From: JAZDIU01 sp043804635
GTDB taxonomy: Bacteria; Chloroflexota; Dehalococcoidia; Dehalococcoidales; UBA2162
Assembly: GCA_043804635.1 (NCBI GenBank)
Contig: JAZDIU010000069.1
Location: 1 to 28,783 of the forward strand
DNA: 28,783 nt
Reading direction: 5' to 3'
Shown here: piece after piece, positions 15,543 to 22,322 of the stretch
Layout of the letters: each line of letters begins with the position of its first letter
Position numbering within the stretch: the first letter of the stretch is position 1
Translations under genes and position numbers: made by a program
The notes under the pieces: model-generated
What the model was told of the DNA's origin: nothing
The model's input: the letters and a program-made list of their open reading frames with translations, nothing else
The model's database searches: none

Positions 15543-16646
15543 ATGACCAAAAAGGTTGGAATAGAAAAATTCATCCGCCCCGATTTAGCTGATTTTGCCG
15601 CCTACTCCGCCCGCAAAGCCCCGGAAACGGTCGGTAAGAAAGTCAAAATCCAGCCGGAAAACATTATCAAACTGGACGCCAACGAGAACCTCTACGGCCC
15701 TTCGCCGAAAGTCGGCAAGGCTCTGGGTAAATACCCCTCTTTTAATATTTACCCTGATAATAACCAGCTAGAGCTTCGCCAGCTATTAGCCGGCTACACC
15801 GGTGTCGATGCCCGCCACATCGTCGCCGCTAACGGCTCTAACCAGCTAATCGACCTCATTGTCCGATTATTTGTCAGACCGGGCGACGAAGTCATAGATT
15901 GCGTCCCTACCTTCGGCATCTACCGATTCAGCACTCAGCTTTGCAACGGCACTCTGGTCGAGGTACCCCGTGATAAAGACTTTGATGTTAATGTCAATGC
16001 CATCAAGAAAGCCGTCAGCAAGAAAACAAAGCTAATTTTCCTGGCTAATCCCAACAGCCCCACCGGCAGCCTCACCCCCCGCAAAGACGTCCTGGCAATG
16101 CTGGACACCGGACTGCCCGTAGTCATCGATGAAGCCTACTACGAATTCAGCGGTGAGACGGTCGCCCCGCTCGTCGGTAAATATGAAAACCTGATGGTCC
16201 TGCGCACCTTCAGCAAGTGGGCCGGACTGGCTGGTATAAGGGTCGGCTACGGACTCTTCCCACCCCGAATCGCCGACTATTTGCTCAAAATCAAGATGCC
16301 CTACAATGTCAGCGTCGCCGCCATCGTTGCCATCCGTGAATCATTCAAAGATATCGACTATCTAAATAAAAATATAAAAGCCATCGTCGCCGAGCGGGAC
16401 CGGCTTTTCAAACATCTTAAAAAGTTTGAATGGTTAAAACCCTACCCCTCACGGGCGAACTTTATTCTGTGTAACATCCTCGATAACAAAGCCAGCGAGC
16501 TTTGCCAGCAGCTAGAAAGCAGAGGTATCCTCGTCCGCTACTATGACACTCCCCGCCTCTGGAACTTCATCCGTATTAGCGTCGGCAAACCCGAACACAC
16601 CGATACTTTGGTGAAGGCATTGAGAGAAATTGGCAAGGGGATGTAA
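15543..16646 (+). CDS. hisC: Histidinol-phosphate aminotransferase
   Basis: 367 aa. PLP-dependent transfer of an amino group from glutamate to imidazole-acetol phosphate. Seen: LDANENLYGPSP (43-54), NGSNQLIDLI, LANPNSPTGS (167-176), IDEAYYEF (195-202), and the Schiff-base lysine K225 in TFSKWAGLAGIRVGYG, followed by the C-terminal RISVG. Length is normal. It starts 22 nt after the Fe-S gene. In related genomes hisB would be expected next; here a 2.6-kb island intervenes. Confidence 0.95.
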   Translation: MTKKVGIEKFIRPDLADFAAYSARKAPETVGKKVKIQPENIIKLDANENLYGPSPKVGKALGKYPSFNIYPDNNQLELRQLLAGYTGVDARHIVAANGSNQLIDLIVRLFVRPGDEVIDCVPTFGIYRFSTQLCNGTLVEVPRDKDFDVNVNAIKKAVSKKTKLIFLANPNSPTGSLTPRKDVLAMLDTGLPVVIDEAYYEFSGETVAPLVGKYENLMVLRTFSKWAGLAGIRVGYGLFPPRIADYLLKIKMPYNVSVAAIVAIRESFKDIDYLNKNIKAIVAERDRLFKHLKKFEWLKPYPSRANFILCNILDNKASELCQQLESRGILVRYYDTPRLWNFIRISVGKPEHTDTLVKALREIGKGM

Positions 16647-16899
16647 TAACCATTTGTCATTCTGGAGGAAGCCAGTATTCCATAAACTCGAGGCTGACGA
16701 AGAATCTGGTGTGGTGGGGAACTGAGTAATATTCTTCTCCCTTTTGGAAAGAGAGACTGAGAGGGGTTTTCCTACTCTGTCTTTGCGAGACCATCCGCCG
16801 CAGCCTTAGCGTAGGCGGAGGCGAAGCAATCCGTTCCCTCCTGTCATTCCAGCGAAGGCTGGAATCCAGAAATTTAAAATCCCTCTTAAAGCCCCGTTT
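16647..16899. repeat. Intergenic block of dispersed palindromic repeats after hisC
   Basis: Contains three repeat units: 16656-16711 (left arm of a long inverted repeat), about 16783-16840 (TTTGCGAGA...GCGAAGCAATCC with the internal hairpin CCGCC/GGCGG), and 16846-16865 (ATTCCAGC-GAAG-GCTGGAAT). No gene was seen. Confidence 0.7.
16656..16711 (+). repeat. Left arm of 56-bp inverted repeat
   Basis: The 56 bp here match the reverse complement of 18045-18100 with 3 mismatches, all in an 8-bp patch. The arms enclose a segment of about 1.33 kb that holds the HicB-like gene pair. Confidence 0.85.
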
Positions 16900-17112
16900 T
16901 CAAAGGGTGAGACCCGTTGTTAATCCTCTTTTTAGTCTTACTACAAGCCAGCCATCGATAACTTCTGCCAGATTCTGCCAGCATTCCTCAAGGGTCTTAC
17001 CGGTTGCCCATACCCCCTCAAGTTCCGGAACCTCACCATAATACGGCTCTTCGTCATCAATAATTTCATACTTCGCCTTGCTCAAGGCAGCATTAATATA
17101 TTCAGTAATCAT
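16900..17112 (-). CDS. HicB-like antitoxin-type protein
   Basis: 70 aa, one HicB/UPF0150-type domain: YEIIDDEEPYYGEVPELEGVWATG (aligned with the usual pattern of a strand, P-x-L-x-G and G-x-T) followed by TLEECWQNLAEVIDGWLV, the typical helix after the strands. Known: HicB proteins neutralise HicA mRNA-interferase toxins through a partly degraded RNase-H fold. No DNA-binding C-terminus is present. It overlaps the upstream gene by 4 nt (ATGA), a strong sign of a two-gene unit. The partner is not a recognisable HicA, so the pairing is unusual. Confidence 0.75.
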   Translation of the reverse strand: MITEYINAALSKAKYEIIDDEEPYYGEVPELEGVWATGKTLEECWQNLAEVIDGWLVVRLKRGLTTGLTL

Positions 17113-17492
17113 TTTTCAACTCTCTTACCCTCAATACCGCCGAACTTCTTGCTCCACATCTCATCGACTTCTTCGAAATATTTTTTCTGCTCTTTTTTCA
17201 ACAATTCAATAGTTAGTTGGTCTCGTCCCCCATATAATATCGCTCTACCATGACGATAAACATCTGCCATATGTGCAGCAACCTCTTGTTGAAAACCTGC
17301 CCCTATTAACAAACGCTTTATATCATCTTCTTTCAGCCGCGACCGACGCTTATGAGCTAGGATTATAAACCTGTGGAAATACTCCCAATCGGACGGATGA
17401 AGCCCAGATTTGTTAGCGGTCATTACAAACCAATTGAAATACTCTTTGAGCTTTGGGGATAAATAGGGGGATTTCTTATTAAGCGATCGCAT
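17109..17492 (-). CDS. Unknown 127-aa protein in the toxin position of a HicB-like pair
   Basis: No family recognised. Basic, mostly helical by composition: SPKLKEYFNWFVMTANKSGLH, then DWEYFHRFIILAHKRRSRLKEDDIKRLLI, a possible HxxxH-like stretch (HMADVYRHGRAILYGGRD) and a Lys/Glu-rich tail. It lacks the HicA fold signature (G-S-H in a short double-stranded-RNA-binding-like domain). The start ATG has AAGGG 5 nt upstream. It is the first gene of a unit whose second gene is HicB-like with ATGA overlap, the same order as hicAB. Function as a toxin is inferred only from position. Confidence 0.6.
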   Translation of the reverse strand: MRSLNKKSPYLSPKLKEYFNWFVMTANKSGLHPSDWEYFHRFIILAHKRRSRLKEDDIKRLLIGAGFQQEVAAHMADVYRHGRAILYGGRDQLTIELLKKEQKKYFEEVDEMWSKKFGGIEGKRVEK

Positions 17493-17719
17493 GTTAACCC
17501 TTACTTTTTACTTTAGGATCACACTCGAACTTCACTAGTAAAATCTTTTCTTTTACCTATGTTATCACAGTTTTAGGACTAACACGACCATTTTGGTGAT
17601 AGCTTACACCCTACACCTAATATCATCCATTTCAAACGTATTTATTTCTTATTTTGTATTTTGGTTTCGTATTTAGTAACTGACTAATGATAGCTATTCC
17701 AAAAAGCGACAAAACTTCC

Positions 17720-17749
17720 TTGACAAATTCAGAACATTAGTGCTACCAT
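17720..17749 (+). promoter_or_regulatory. Orphan extended sigma70-type promoter
   Basis: TTGACA (17720-17725), 18-nt spacer, TGC then TACCAT (17744-17749). No open reading frame follows, so it may drive a small RNA, predicted start near 17756. Confidence 0.5.
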
Positions 17750-17755
17750 TTATCC

Positions 17756-17882
17756 TGGCTTGTCCTGAGCCTGCCGAAGGATAGAAAACGCAGCAGACCA
17801 CCAGCACCTTAAAAATAGAGCAAATAAGCCACTAAATTTCAAAACGACACGCCCAATAAAAGGCGTTTTAGCCGTGTCGTTT
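17756..17882 (+). ncRNA. Candidate small RNA ending in a long hairpin
   Basis: Follows the orphan promoter. A perfect 10-bp stem AAACGACACG/CGTGTCGTTT (17842-17851 / 17873-17882) closes a 21-nt loop. There is no proper U-tract after it on the plus strand, and on the minus strand the stem runs into TTTTGAAATTT. Low confidence as a transcript. Confidence 0.25.
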
Positions 17883-18044
17883 CGTCAGAAAAAAAGATTA
17901 CTTATAATGTAGCCGGAAACAAATACGCTCGTTTCAACTTCGTTCTATGCTGCTTTGTTTCAATTTTCAGGTGATAAAGTAATATGTTGTCAGCTTTATT
18001 AGAACTTCGAGGGAATGGCGGTCTTACGTTTTAGAACTCCACAC

Positions 18045-18100
18045 CACCAGATTCTTCGTCAGCCTCGAGTTTATGGAGTATCGGCTTCCTCCAGAATGAC
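18045..18100 (-). repeat. Right arm of 56-bp inverted repeat
   Basis: Reverse complement of 16656-16711 with 3 mismatches. On the minus strand it begins GTCATTCTGGAGG and ends AATCTGGTG. Confidence 0.85.
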
Positions 18101-18182
18101 AGGGTGGTGGGATATTGTAATATTTGACATTGGTATTTATCCTGAGCTTGTCGAAGGAGTATTGGTAGTATTTCTCTGATGT

Positions 18183-18995
18183 TCAGTTTAAACTGGGTAC
18201 CAATGTGCGGTCTCTTACCAATCTTATAAAAAGAGTTATCCTGGGTCTATCTTCTTCCTTCAATACGGGTTCGCCGCTATCGTGGATAATCGGGCACATT
18301 CCTTCTGTCAACGGTTCTTCCTCAATTGCTTCTACTTCCGGAATATTGTCGAGCACTTTTATGATATCCGTCAGTGGTACAGCGTCTTCAAATATGATAG
18401 AAATTGTTATACCCTCCTGCCGGGAACCGACGATTTTCGCTATGGGTAAATCCAGTATCAATTCTATTTTCCTGGCGAACTTTGTTAACCGATCGATATC
18501 GACGGGTGGCGGTATAACCAGCTTTACTTCTTGCACAAATGTACCGCAGATTTCCTTTGTTTTTCTATCGTGCTTTCCTTTTAAATGAAGCCGCAACTGA
18601 GAGGCGATACTTTCATGAATCACTACTTCGCCGCTCTGAACCTTTCTGATTGCCTGGGCAAGCTGTTCACGCTTAATGTCTTTGAGCAGGTACCCCTTTG
18701 CCCCCACCTCTATCGCCTGGTTTAGAAACTGGTCGAAAAGGGTCAGCATGATGACTTTGCACGAGAGGGCTTTTTCGTTTATTTGCCGAGTGAGTTCGAT
18801 GCCATCTATGCCCGGCATCTTAATGTCCATCAGCACTATATCGGGCGAGATTATTTCCACCTGAGATACGACATTTTCTGCACTGGTATCCTGGCCGACG
18901 ACCTCTATATCTTCTTCTTGTCCCAACAAACGCCGGAGTCCATCACGTACAAATTGATGGTCGTCAATCACAAGTACCCGGATGTTTTTTCCCAT
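18183..18995 (-). CDS. Response regulator with NarL-type receiver and an uncharacterised non-HTH output domain
   Basis: 270 aa. Receiver domain 1-125: acidic pair D11/D12, phospho-acceptor D57 (LMDIKMPG), T85, K105 (LLKDIK), close to the NarL/FixJ subgroup. After residue 125 the usual LuxR helix-turn-helix (LTxRExEVL) is missing. Instead there is a linker (GKHDRKTKEI) and a domain at about 154-228 with beta-alpha-beta character (EVKLVIPPPVDIDRLTKF, IAKIVGSRQEGITISIIFED, PLTDIIKVLDNIPEVEAIEEE), then a Pro/Glu-rich tail. It probably works by protein contact rather than DNA binding (inferred). No histidine kinase is adjacent. A weak ribosome site AGGAG lies 11 nt before the ATG. Confidence 0.8.
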   Translation of the reverse strand: MGKNIRVLVIDDHQFVRDGLRRLLGQEEDIEVVGQDTSAENVVSQVEIISPDIVLMDIKMPGIDGIELTRQINEKALSCKVIMLTLFDQFLNQAIEVGAKGYLLKDIKREQLAQAIRKVQSGEVVIHESIASQLRLHLKGKHDRKTKEICGTFVQEVKLVIPPPVDIDRLTKFARKIELILDLPIAKIVGSRQEGITISIIFEDAVPLTDIIKVLDNIPEVEAIEEEPLTEGMCPIIHDSGEPVLKEEDRPRITLFIRLVRDRTLVPSLN

Positions 18996-19201
18996 TCTAT
19001 ACTTACTCCTACAACACTTTAAACTAGGCGAATATTCATTCTACATTCAAGATACAAATGTCAATAGCCCCGTGCGGACAATTTTACCAACCAAAAAGGT
19101 TCAGCTTTAATAACCTAAAGGTTCAAACACGATGAGCGCGATTTTAAAGAAATAAAACGAAGCGTTTTCCACAATGCAGAAATGATTATATCTTCCCCTC
19201 C
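18996..19201. other. Intergenic region between the response regulator and hisB, with spaced direct repeats
   Basis: Contains AAAGGTTCA twice (19095-19103 and 19117-19125), start-to-start distance 22 bp, about two helical turns. It also contains a minus-strand TTGACA (19064-19059) with TAGAAT (19043-19038) at a short 15-nt spacing, possibly the regulator promoter. No gene seen. Confidence 0.45.
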
Positions 19202-19230
19202 TTGACCCCCCGCCTCCCCAATGCTAATAT
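19202..19230 (+). promoter_or_regulatory. Extended sigma70-type promoter of hisB
   Basis: TTGACC (19202-19207), 17-nt spacer, TGC then TAATAT (19225-19230). The start is near 19237, followed by GGAG at 19244-19247 and the ATG at 19254. Confidence 0.7.
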
Positions 19231-19253
19231 TGAGCATCTAAGCGGAGAATTAA

Positions 19254-19853
19254 ATGGACAGTAGAACAGCTACAATCAAACGGGGAAGTAGAGAGACCGG
19301 CATAAACGTTGAGCTTAATCTCGATGGCAGCGGTAAATGGGAAATTAATACCGGCATCAAGATGTTCGACCACCTGCTGGCACAACTGGCTCAGCACGGC
19401 CGGTTCGACCTCAAGCTTTCCGCCAGGGGTGACGACCAGCACCACCTGATAGAAGATGTTGCCATTTGCCTGGGTAAAGCCCTCTCTCAAGCCTTGGGTG
19501 AGAAGCGGGGTATCATCCGTATGGCTGATGCCTCCGTCCCGATGGATGATGCCCTGGCGATGGTAGTTATAGACATTAGCGGCCGGGGTTATACCGTCTT
19601 AGACCTGCCCTTTAGCCGCAGCAGCAAGCAGTGGGAGTTGCTCGGCTTTCCCCCCGACCTCATCCGCCACTTCCTCGAAACCCTGGCTTCCGAAGCCAAA
19701 ATAAACCTGCACGCCGGGATTATTTACGGCACCAACGACCACCATAAAGCCGAAGCTCTCTTCAAAGCCCTGGGCAGAGCTTTAGATATGGCAACCCGTA
19801 TCGATAAGCGCATCACCGGCGAACTCCCCACCACCAAAGAATTGATGGAGTAA
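19254..19853 (+). CDS. hisB: Imidazoleglycerol-phosphate dehydratase
   Basis: 199 aa, standalone form without the N-terminal phosphatase domain of enteric HisB. Dehydrates imidazole-glycerol phosphate to imidazole-acetol phosphate, the substrate of HisC. Manganese-binding motifs seen: FDHLLAQLAQHG, DDQHHLIEDVAICLG, and in the second half HFLETLA, DHHKAEALFKALGRAL. Length matches the family (about 195-200). It is separated from hisC by about 2.6 kb of island sequence and has its own promoter and terminator, so it is now an independent unit. Confidence 0.96.
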   Translation: MDSRTATIKRGSRETGINVELNLDGSGKWEINTGIKMFDHLLAQLAQHGRFDLKLSARGDDQHHLIEDVAICLGKALSQALGEKRGIIRMADASVPMDDALAMVVIDISGRGYTVLDLPFSRSSKQWELLGFPPDLIRHFLETLASEAKINLHAGIIYGTNDHHKAEALFKALGRALDMATRIDKRITGELPTTKELME

Positions 19854-19856
19854 ACA

Positions 19857-19886
19857 AAAGAGAGGGTGGTTAATCACCCTCTCTTT
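19857..19886. terminator. Bidirectional intrinsic terminator after hisB
   Basis: Perfect 12-bp stem AAAGAGAGGGTG (19857-19868) with CACCCTCTCTTT (19875-19886) and a 6-nt loop, followed by a pyrimidine-rich tract. It lies between convergent hisB and the VOC gene. Confidence 0.85.
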
Positions 19887-19910
19887 CTCTCTCACTACAC
19901 TAATTTCTAA

Positions 19911-20759
19911 TTACCTCGGCGGTACCAGCTCTATCATCACCCCACCTGGAATATCGATGTAAGAAATCCGCTCGTTCTTCAAAACCAGCTTGAACCCGGG
20001 CCGGTTCTCCAGCTTGAGAGTATCTGCCGCTACATTCTGCACCGGGAAGGCAACGTGATGAATCCCGTCCCCGTGAGTATCGATAAACTTGGACTGGGCT
20101 ATTCGCCCTTCTGCCGGCTGGACCAGTTCCAGGTCTATCGCCCCTAACTGGTAATGGGCTAACTTCGCTCTCCAGGGTCGCCCCTTGGCATCTTTACCGG
20201 CTCTTTCATTGTAGGTCCATTTATCGAATCCGAACGCCGATTTCCAGGCTTCGACCACCTTATCTGCATCTTTAACGGCAAAACCCACCTGGCACATGTT
20301 CCCCAGTTTGACTACTCCGCCGCTGCCCGGTTTTCCCGTATCGCTACGCAACGGCACCAGTTCTATCGTGCCTCCTGGCCCATCGAAGTAGGCAAAACGC
20401 TCCGTTTTCAAAACCAGCTTGAAGTCCGGCCGCTTTTCCAGTTTAGCAGCTTCTCCCGCCACATCAGCCACCGGGAAAGCGATGTGGTGAATCCCATCCC
20501 CGTAGGCATCCAGAAAGCGCGACTGTGCTATTCTGCCTTCCACCGGTTGAATCAGCTCGAAGTCCATCGGCCCGAACTGATAGTGGACCAGCCTTGCACT
20601 CCAGGGTCGCCCTTTCCCATCTTTGCCGCCGATGTTCTCGTAGCGCCATTTATCGAATCCGAACGCCGATTTCCAGGCTTCGACCACCTTATCCGCATCT
20701 TTAACGGCAAAACCCACCTGGCACACACGCTCAAATTTCACAACCTCTGACTTTGCCAT
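19911..20759 (-). CDS. Tandem-duplicated VOC (glyoxalase/methylmalonyl-CoA-epimerase-like) protein
   Basis: 282 aa in two repeats of 143 residues, residues 13-155 and 156-282. Each copy has CQVGFAVKDADKVVEAWKSA, FGFDKW, DGIHH, FPV, and an ELVP end. Known: VOC proteins are metal-dependent enzymes built from paired beta-alpha-beta-beta-beta modules, and epimerase-type members act on acyl-CoAs. The first metal ligand, usually His before the VGIAV strand, is Gln in both copies, while the GIHH histidine and the ELVP glutamate remain. The substrate is unknown. 80 bp in each copy are identical but for one base, which implies recent duplication or gene conversion. It shares a terminator region with hisB. 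Confidence 0.85.
   Translation of the reverse strand: MAKSEVVKFERVCQVGFAVKDADKVVEAWKSAFGFDKWRYENIGGKDGKGRPWSARLVHYQFGPMDFELIQPVEGRIAQSRFLDAYGDGIHHIAFPVADVAGEAAKLEKRPDFKLVLKTERFAYFDGPGGTIELVPLRSDTGKPGSGGVVKLGNMCQVGFAVKDADKVVEAWKSAFGFDKWTYNERAGKDAKGRPWRAKLAHYQLGAIDLELVQPAEGRIAQSKFIDTHGDGIHHVAFPVQNVAADTLKLENRPGFKLVLKNERISYIDIPGGVMIELVPPR
20217..20296 (-). repeat. Direct repeat copy 2 inside the VOC gene
   Basis: 80 bp matching 20646-20725 with one mismatch, offset 429 bp (143 codons). Confidence 0.9.
20646..20725 (-). repeat. Direct repeat copy 1 inside the VOC gene
   Basis: 80 bp matching 20217-20296 with one mismatch. It encodes the start of the first VOC repeat. Confidence 0.9.
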
Positions 20760-20832
20760 AATATGCGTCCTCCTCTGTTCAGTAATTTCTGCTATATTAG
20801 TATTTGTCGCCCAGCGATGTCAACGTGAATAT

Positions 20833-21744
20833 TTAACTTTTTAGCTTCTTACCGGTGAGCCTCTCGAAAGCCTGGCAGTATCTCCTGGTCGTAGCCTTGA
20901 TAACTTCATCAGGCAGCATCGGGACAGGCGGCTCCTTATTCCAGCCTGACTGCGCGAGCCAGTCGCGGACCGGCTGCTTGTCATAGCTGTCCTGTGATTG
21001 CCCGACTTTATAAAGCTTTGTATCCCAGAATCGTGACGAGTCTGGAGTCAGTAGCTCATCGATAAGGATAAGTTTCCCATTATCCAGTCCGAATTCCATC
21101 TTGGTATCGGCAATGATAATGCCCCGGCTCATCGCATACTCGTGAGCATAATTATAAATAGTCAGACTTTTCTCTTTTATTTCCCCAGCCAGTGCCGTAC
21201 CCACTAATTTCTTCGTGCCATCCATAGACAGGGGTTCATCATGACCGGTATCCGCTTTGGTCGTCGGCGTAAATATCGGCTCGGGCAATTTTTGGCTCTC
21301 CTGCAAACCTTCAGGCAATGCAATCCCGCAGGCAGTCCCCGATTGCCGGTATTCCGCCCAGGCTGAGCCGGCTAGATAACCCCGCACTACACATTCGACC
21401 GGCAGGCGCTCGACCTTCTTGACAACCATAGAGCGCCCGGCAAGATAAGACGGGTAAGAGAACCGTTTTTTAGTAGGAAGGTAAGAATCGAGGCGACGGA
21501 CATCGTCGACTACCTCTACGACGTGATTAGGGATTAAATGTTCCGTCTTTTTGAACCAGAACGCTGAAAGCTGGTTAAGCACCGCTCCCTTATCCGGTAT
21601 AGCGCAGGGCAGGATAAAGTCGAAGGCTGAAATACGGTCGGTAGCGATAATGAGTAAAAGCTTACCCAGGTCGTAGGTGTCACGCACCTTACCCCTGATG
21701 AACAATGGCAAAGGCAGATTGGTATCTACCAAGGCTGGCATCAT
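20833..21744 (-). CDS. purC: Phosphoribosylaminoimidazole-succinocarboxamide (SAICAR) synthase
   Basis: 303 aa, the longer yeast-like form of PurC. Joins aspartate to CAIR with ATP in purine synthesis. Motifs seen: GKVRDTYDLG (nucleotide loop), ATDRISAFDFIL, the VVRGYLAGSAW stretch, the substrate region TPTTKADTGHDEPLS, IADTKMEFGL, and LIDELLTPDSSRFW. Two ATGs are adjacent at 21744 and 21741, with no Shine-Dalgarno. It is divergent from the DUF1648 gene with a 44-nt gap. No histidine gene is co-transcribed, although purine and histidine synthesis share AICAR. Confidence 0.95.
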   Translation of the reverse strand: MMPALVDTNLPLPLFIRGKVRDTYDLGKLLLIIATDRISAFDFILPCAIPDKGAVLNQLSAFWFKKTEHLIPNHVVEVVDDVRRLDSYLPTKKRFSYPSYLAGRSMVVKKVERLPVECVVRGYLAGSAWAEYRQSGTACGIALPEGLQESQKLPEPIFTPTTKADTGHDEPLSMDGTKKLVGTALAGEIKEKSLTIYNYAHEYAMSRGIIIADTKMEFGLDNGKLILIDELLTPDSSRFWDTKLYKVGQSQDSYDKQPVRDWLAQSGWNKEPPVPMLPDEVIKATTRRYCQAFERLTGKKLKS

Positions 21745-21764
21745 AAGCCTATACAGTATATAAT
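21735..21764 (+). promoter_or_regulatory. Possible promoter for the DUF1648-glyS unit
   Basis: TATAAT at 21759-21764 with CTGGCA (21735-21740) 18 nt upstream. The leader to the GTG at 21789 would be about 20 nt and lacks a Shine-Dalgarno. The -35 overlaps the purC start. Confidence 0.35.
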
Positions 21765-21788
21765 ATTTTAATTATCAAAACCATAGCC

Positions 21789-22322
21789 GTGAGTAATAAA
21801 GGACCGATTAAACAATCTACTACTGCAAGCATCGCCTTCCGCTGGACTTACATCCTGTTTCCGCTTATTATCCTTTTCCTAACCCTGGCTGTTACCGTCT
21901 ACTTCTATCGCCTTTTGCCGGCTGATGTTGCTTACCACTTTAAAACCGATGGCTCACCGGATAAATGGCTGGGCCGCGGAGCGATTGTCCTTATAGCAAT
22001 TTTACCCCAGCTATTCTTTACTTTGCTGGCGTGGATTGTTACCTGGGGAATAACCAGACTGCTTGCCCGCTATAAGGAGTTTAAGAGCACCGGGATAAAA
22101 GCGGAAAGCATCTTGCTGATAATGGGCAATATGGTAGCATTGCCCCAGTTAATCCTCTTCTTTGCAATGCTCGATATTTTCAGCTACAATTCCTACCAGA
22201 TACATCTCTTTCCCCTCCGGGTTTTAATCCTGATTGTTCTGGCTCTGGGGAGCGTTATTCTTGTAATATTCTTTATCCGGACAATGAGCAAAATTTTGAG
22301 AACCAGCATTAAGGAGCAATAA
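21789..22322 (+). CDS. DUF1648-family membrane protein
   Basis: 177 aa, GTG start. Four hydrophobic segments at about 19-41, 64-92, 106-128 and 142-163. The DUF1648 signature lies between the first two: LLPADVAYHFKTDGSPDKWLG. Known: DUF1648 occurs in small membrane proteins, often of the SdpI type, including immunity factors, but function is generally unknown. Here the C-terminal SdpI domain is not evident. The stop codon directly abuts the glyS ATG, and its last codons contain the glyS ribosome site AAGGAG, so it forms an operon with glyS. Confidence 0.75.
   Translation: MSNKGPIKQSTTASIAFRWTYILFPLIILFLTLAVTVYFYRLLPADVAYHFKTDGSPDKWLGRGAIVLIAILPQLFFTLLAWIVTWGITRLLARYKEFKSTGIKAESILLIMGNMVALPQLILFFAMLDIFSYNSYQIHLFPLRVLILIVLALGSVILVIFFIRTMSKILRTSIKEQ

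Larger units (their letters stand above)
17493..18182. other. 690-bp intergenic region, AT-rich, with promoter, hairpin and repeat arms but no gene
   Basis: Holds a good plus-strand promoter (17720-17749), a repeat unit GTCCTGAGCCTGCCGAAGGA (17762-17781), a long hairpin (17842-17882), a TATAAT at 17903-17908 without a good -35, the right inverted-repeat arm (18045-18100) and another CCTGAGCTTGTCGAAGGA unit (18141-18158). No open frame with coding character was found on either strand. Confidence 0.7.

Noticed and set aside
17842..17882. Plain intrinsic terminator
   Set aside because: No U-tract follows the stem on the plus strand and the loop is long (21 nt).
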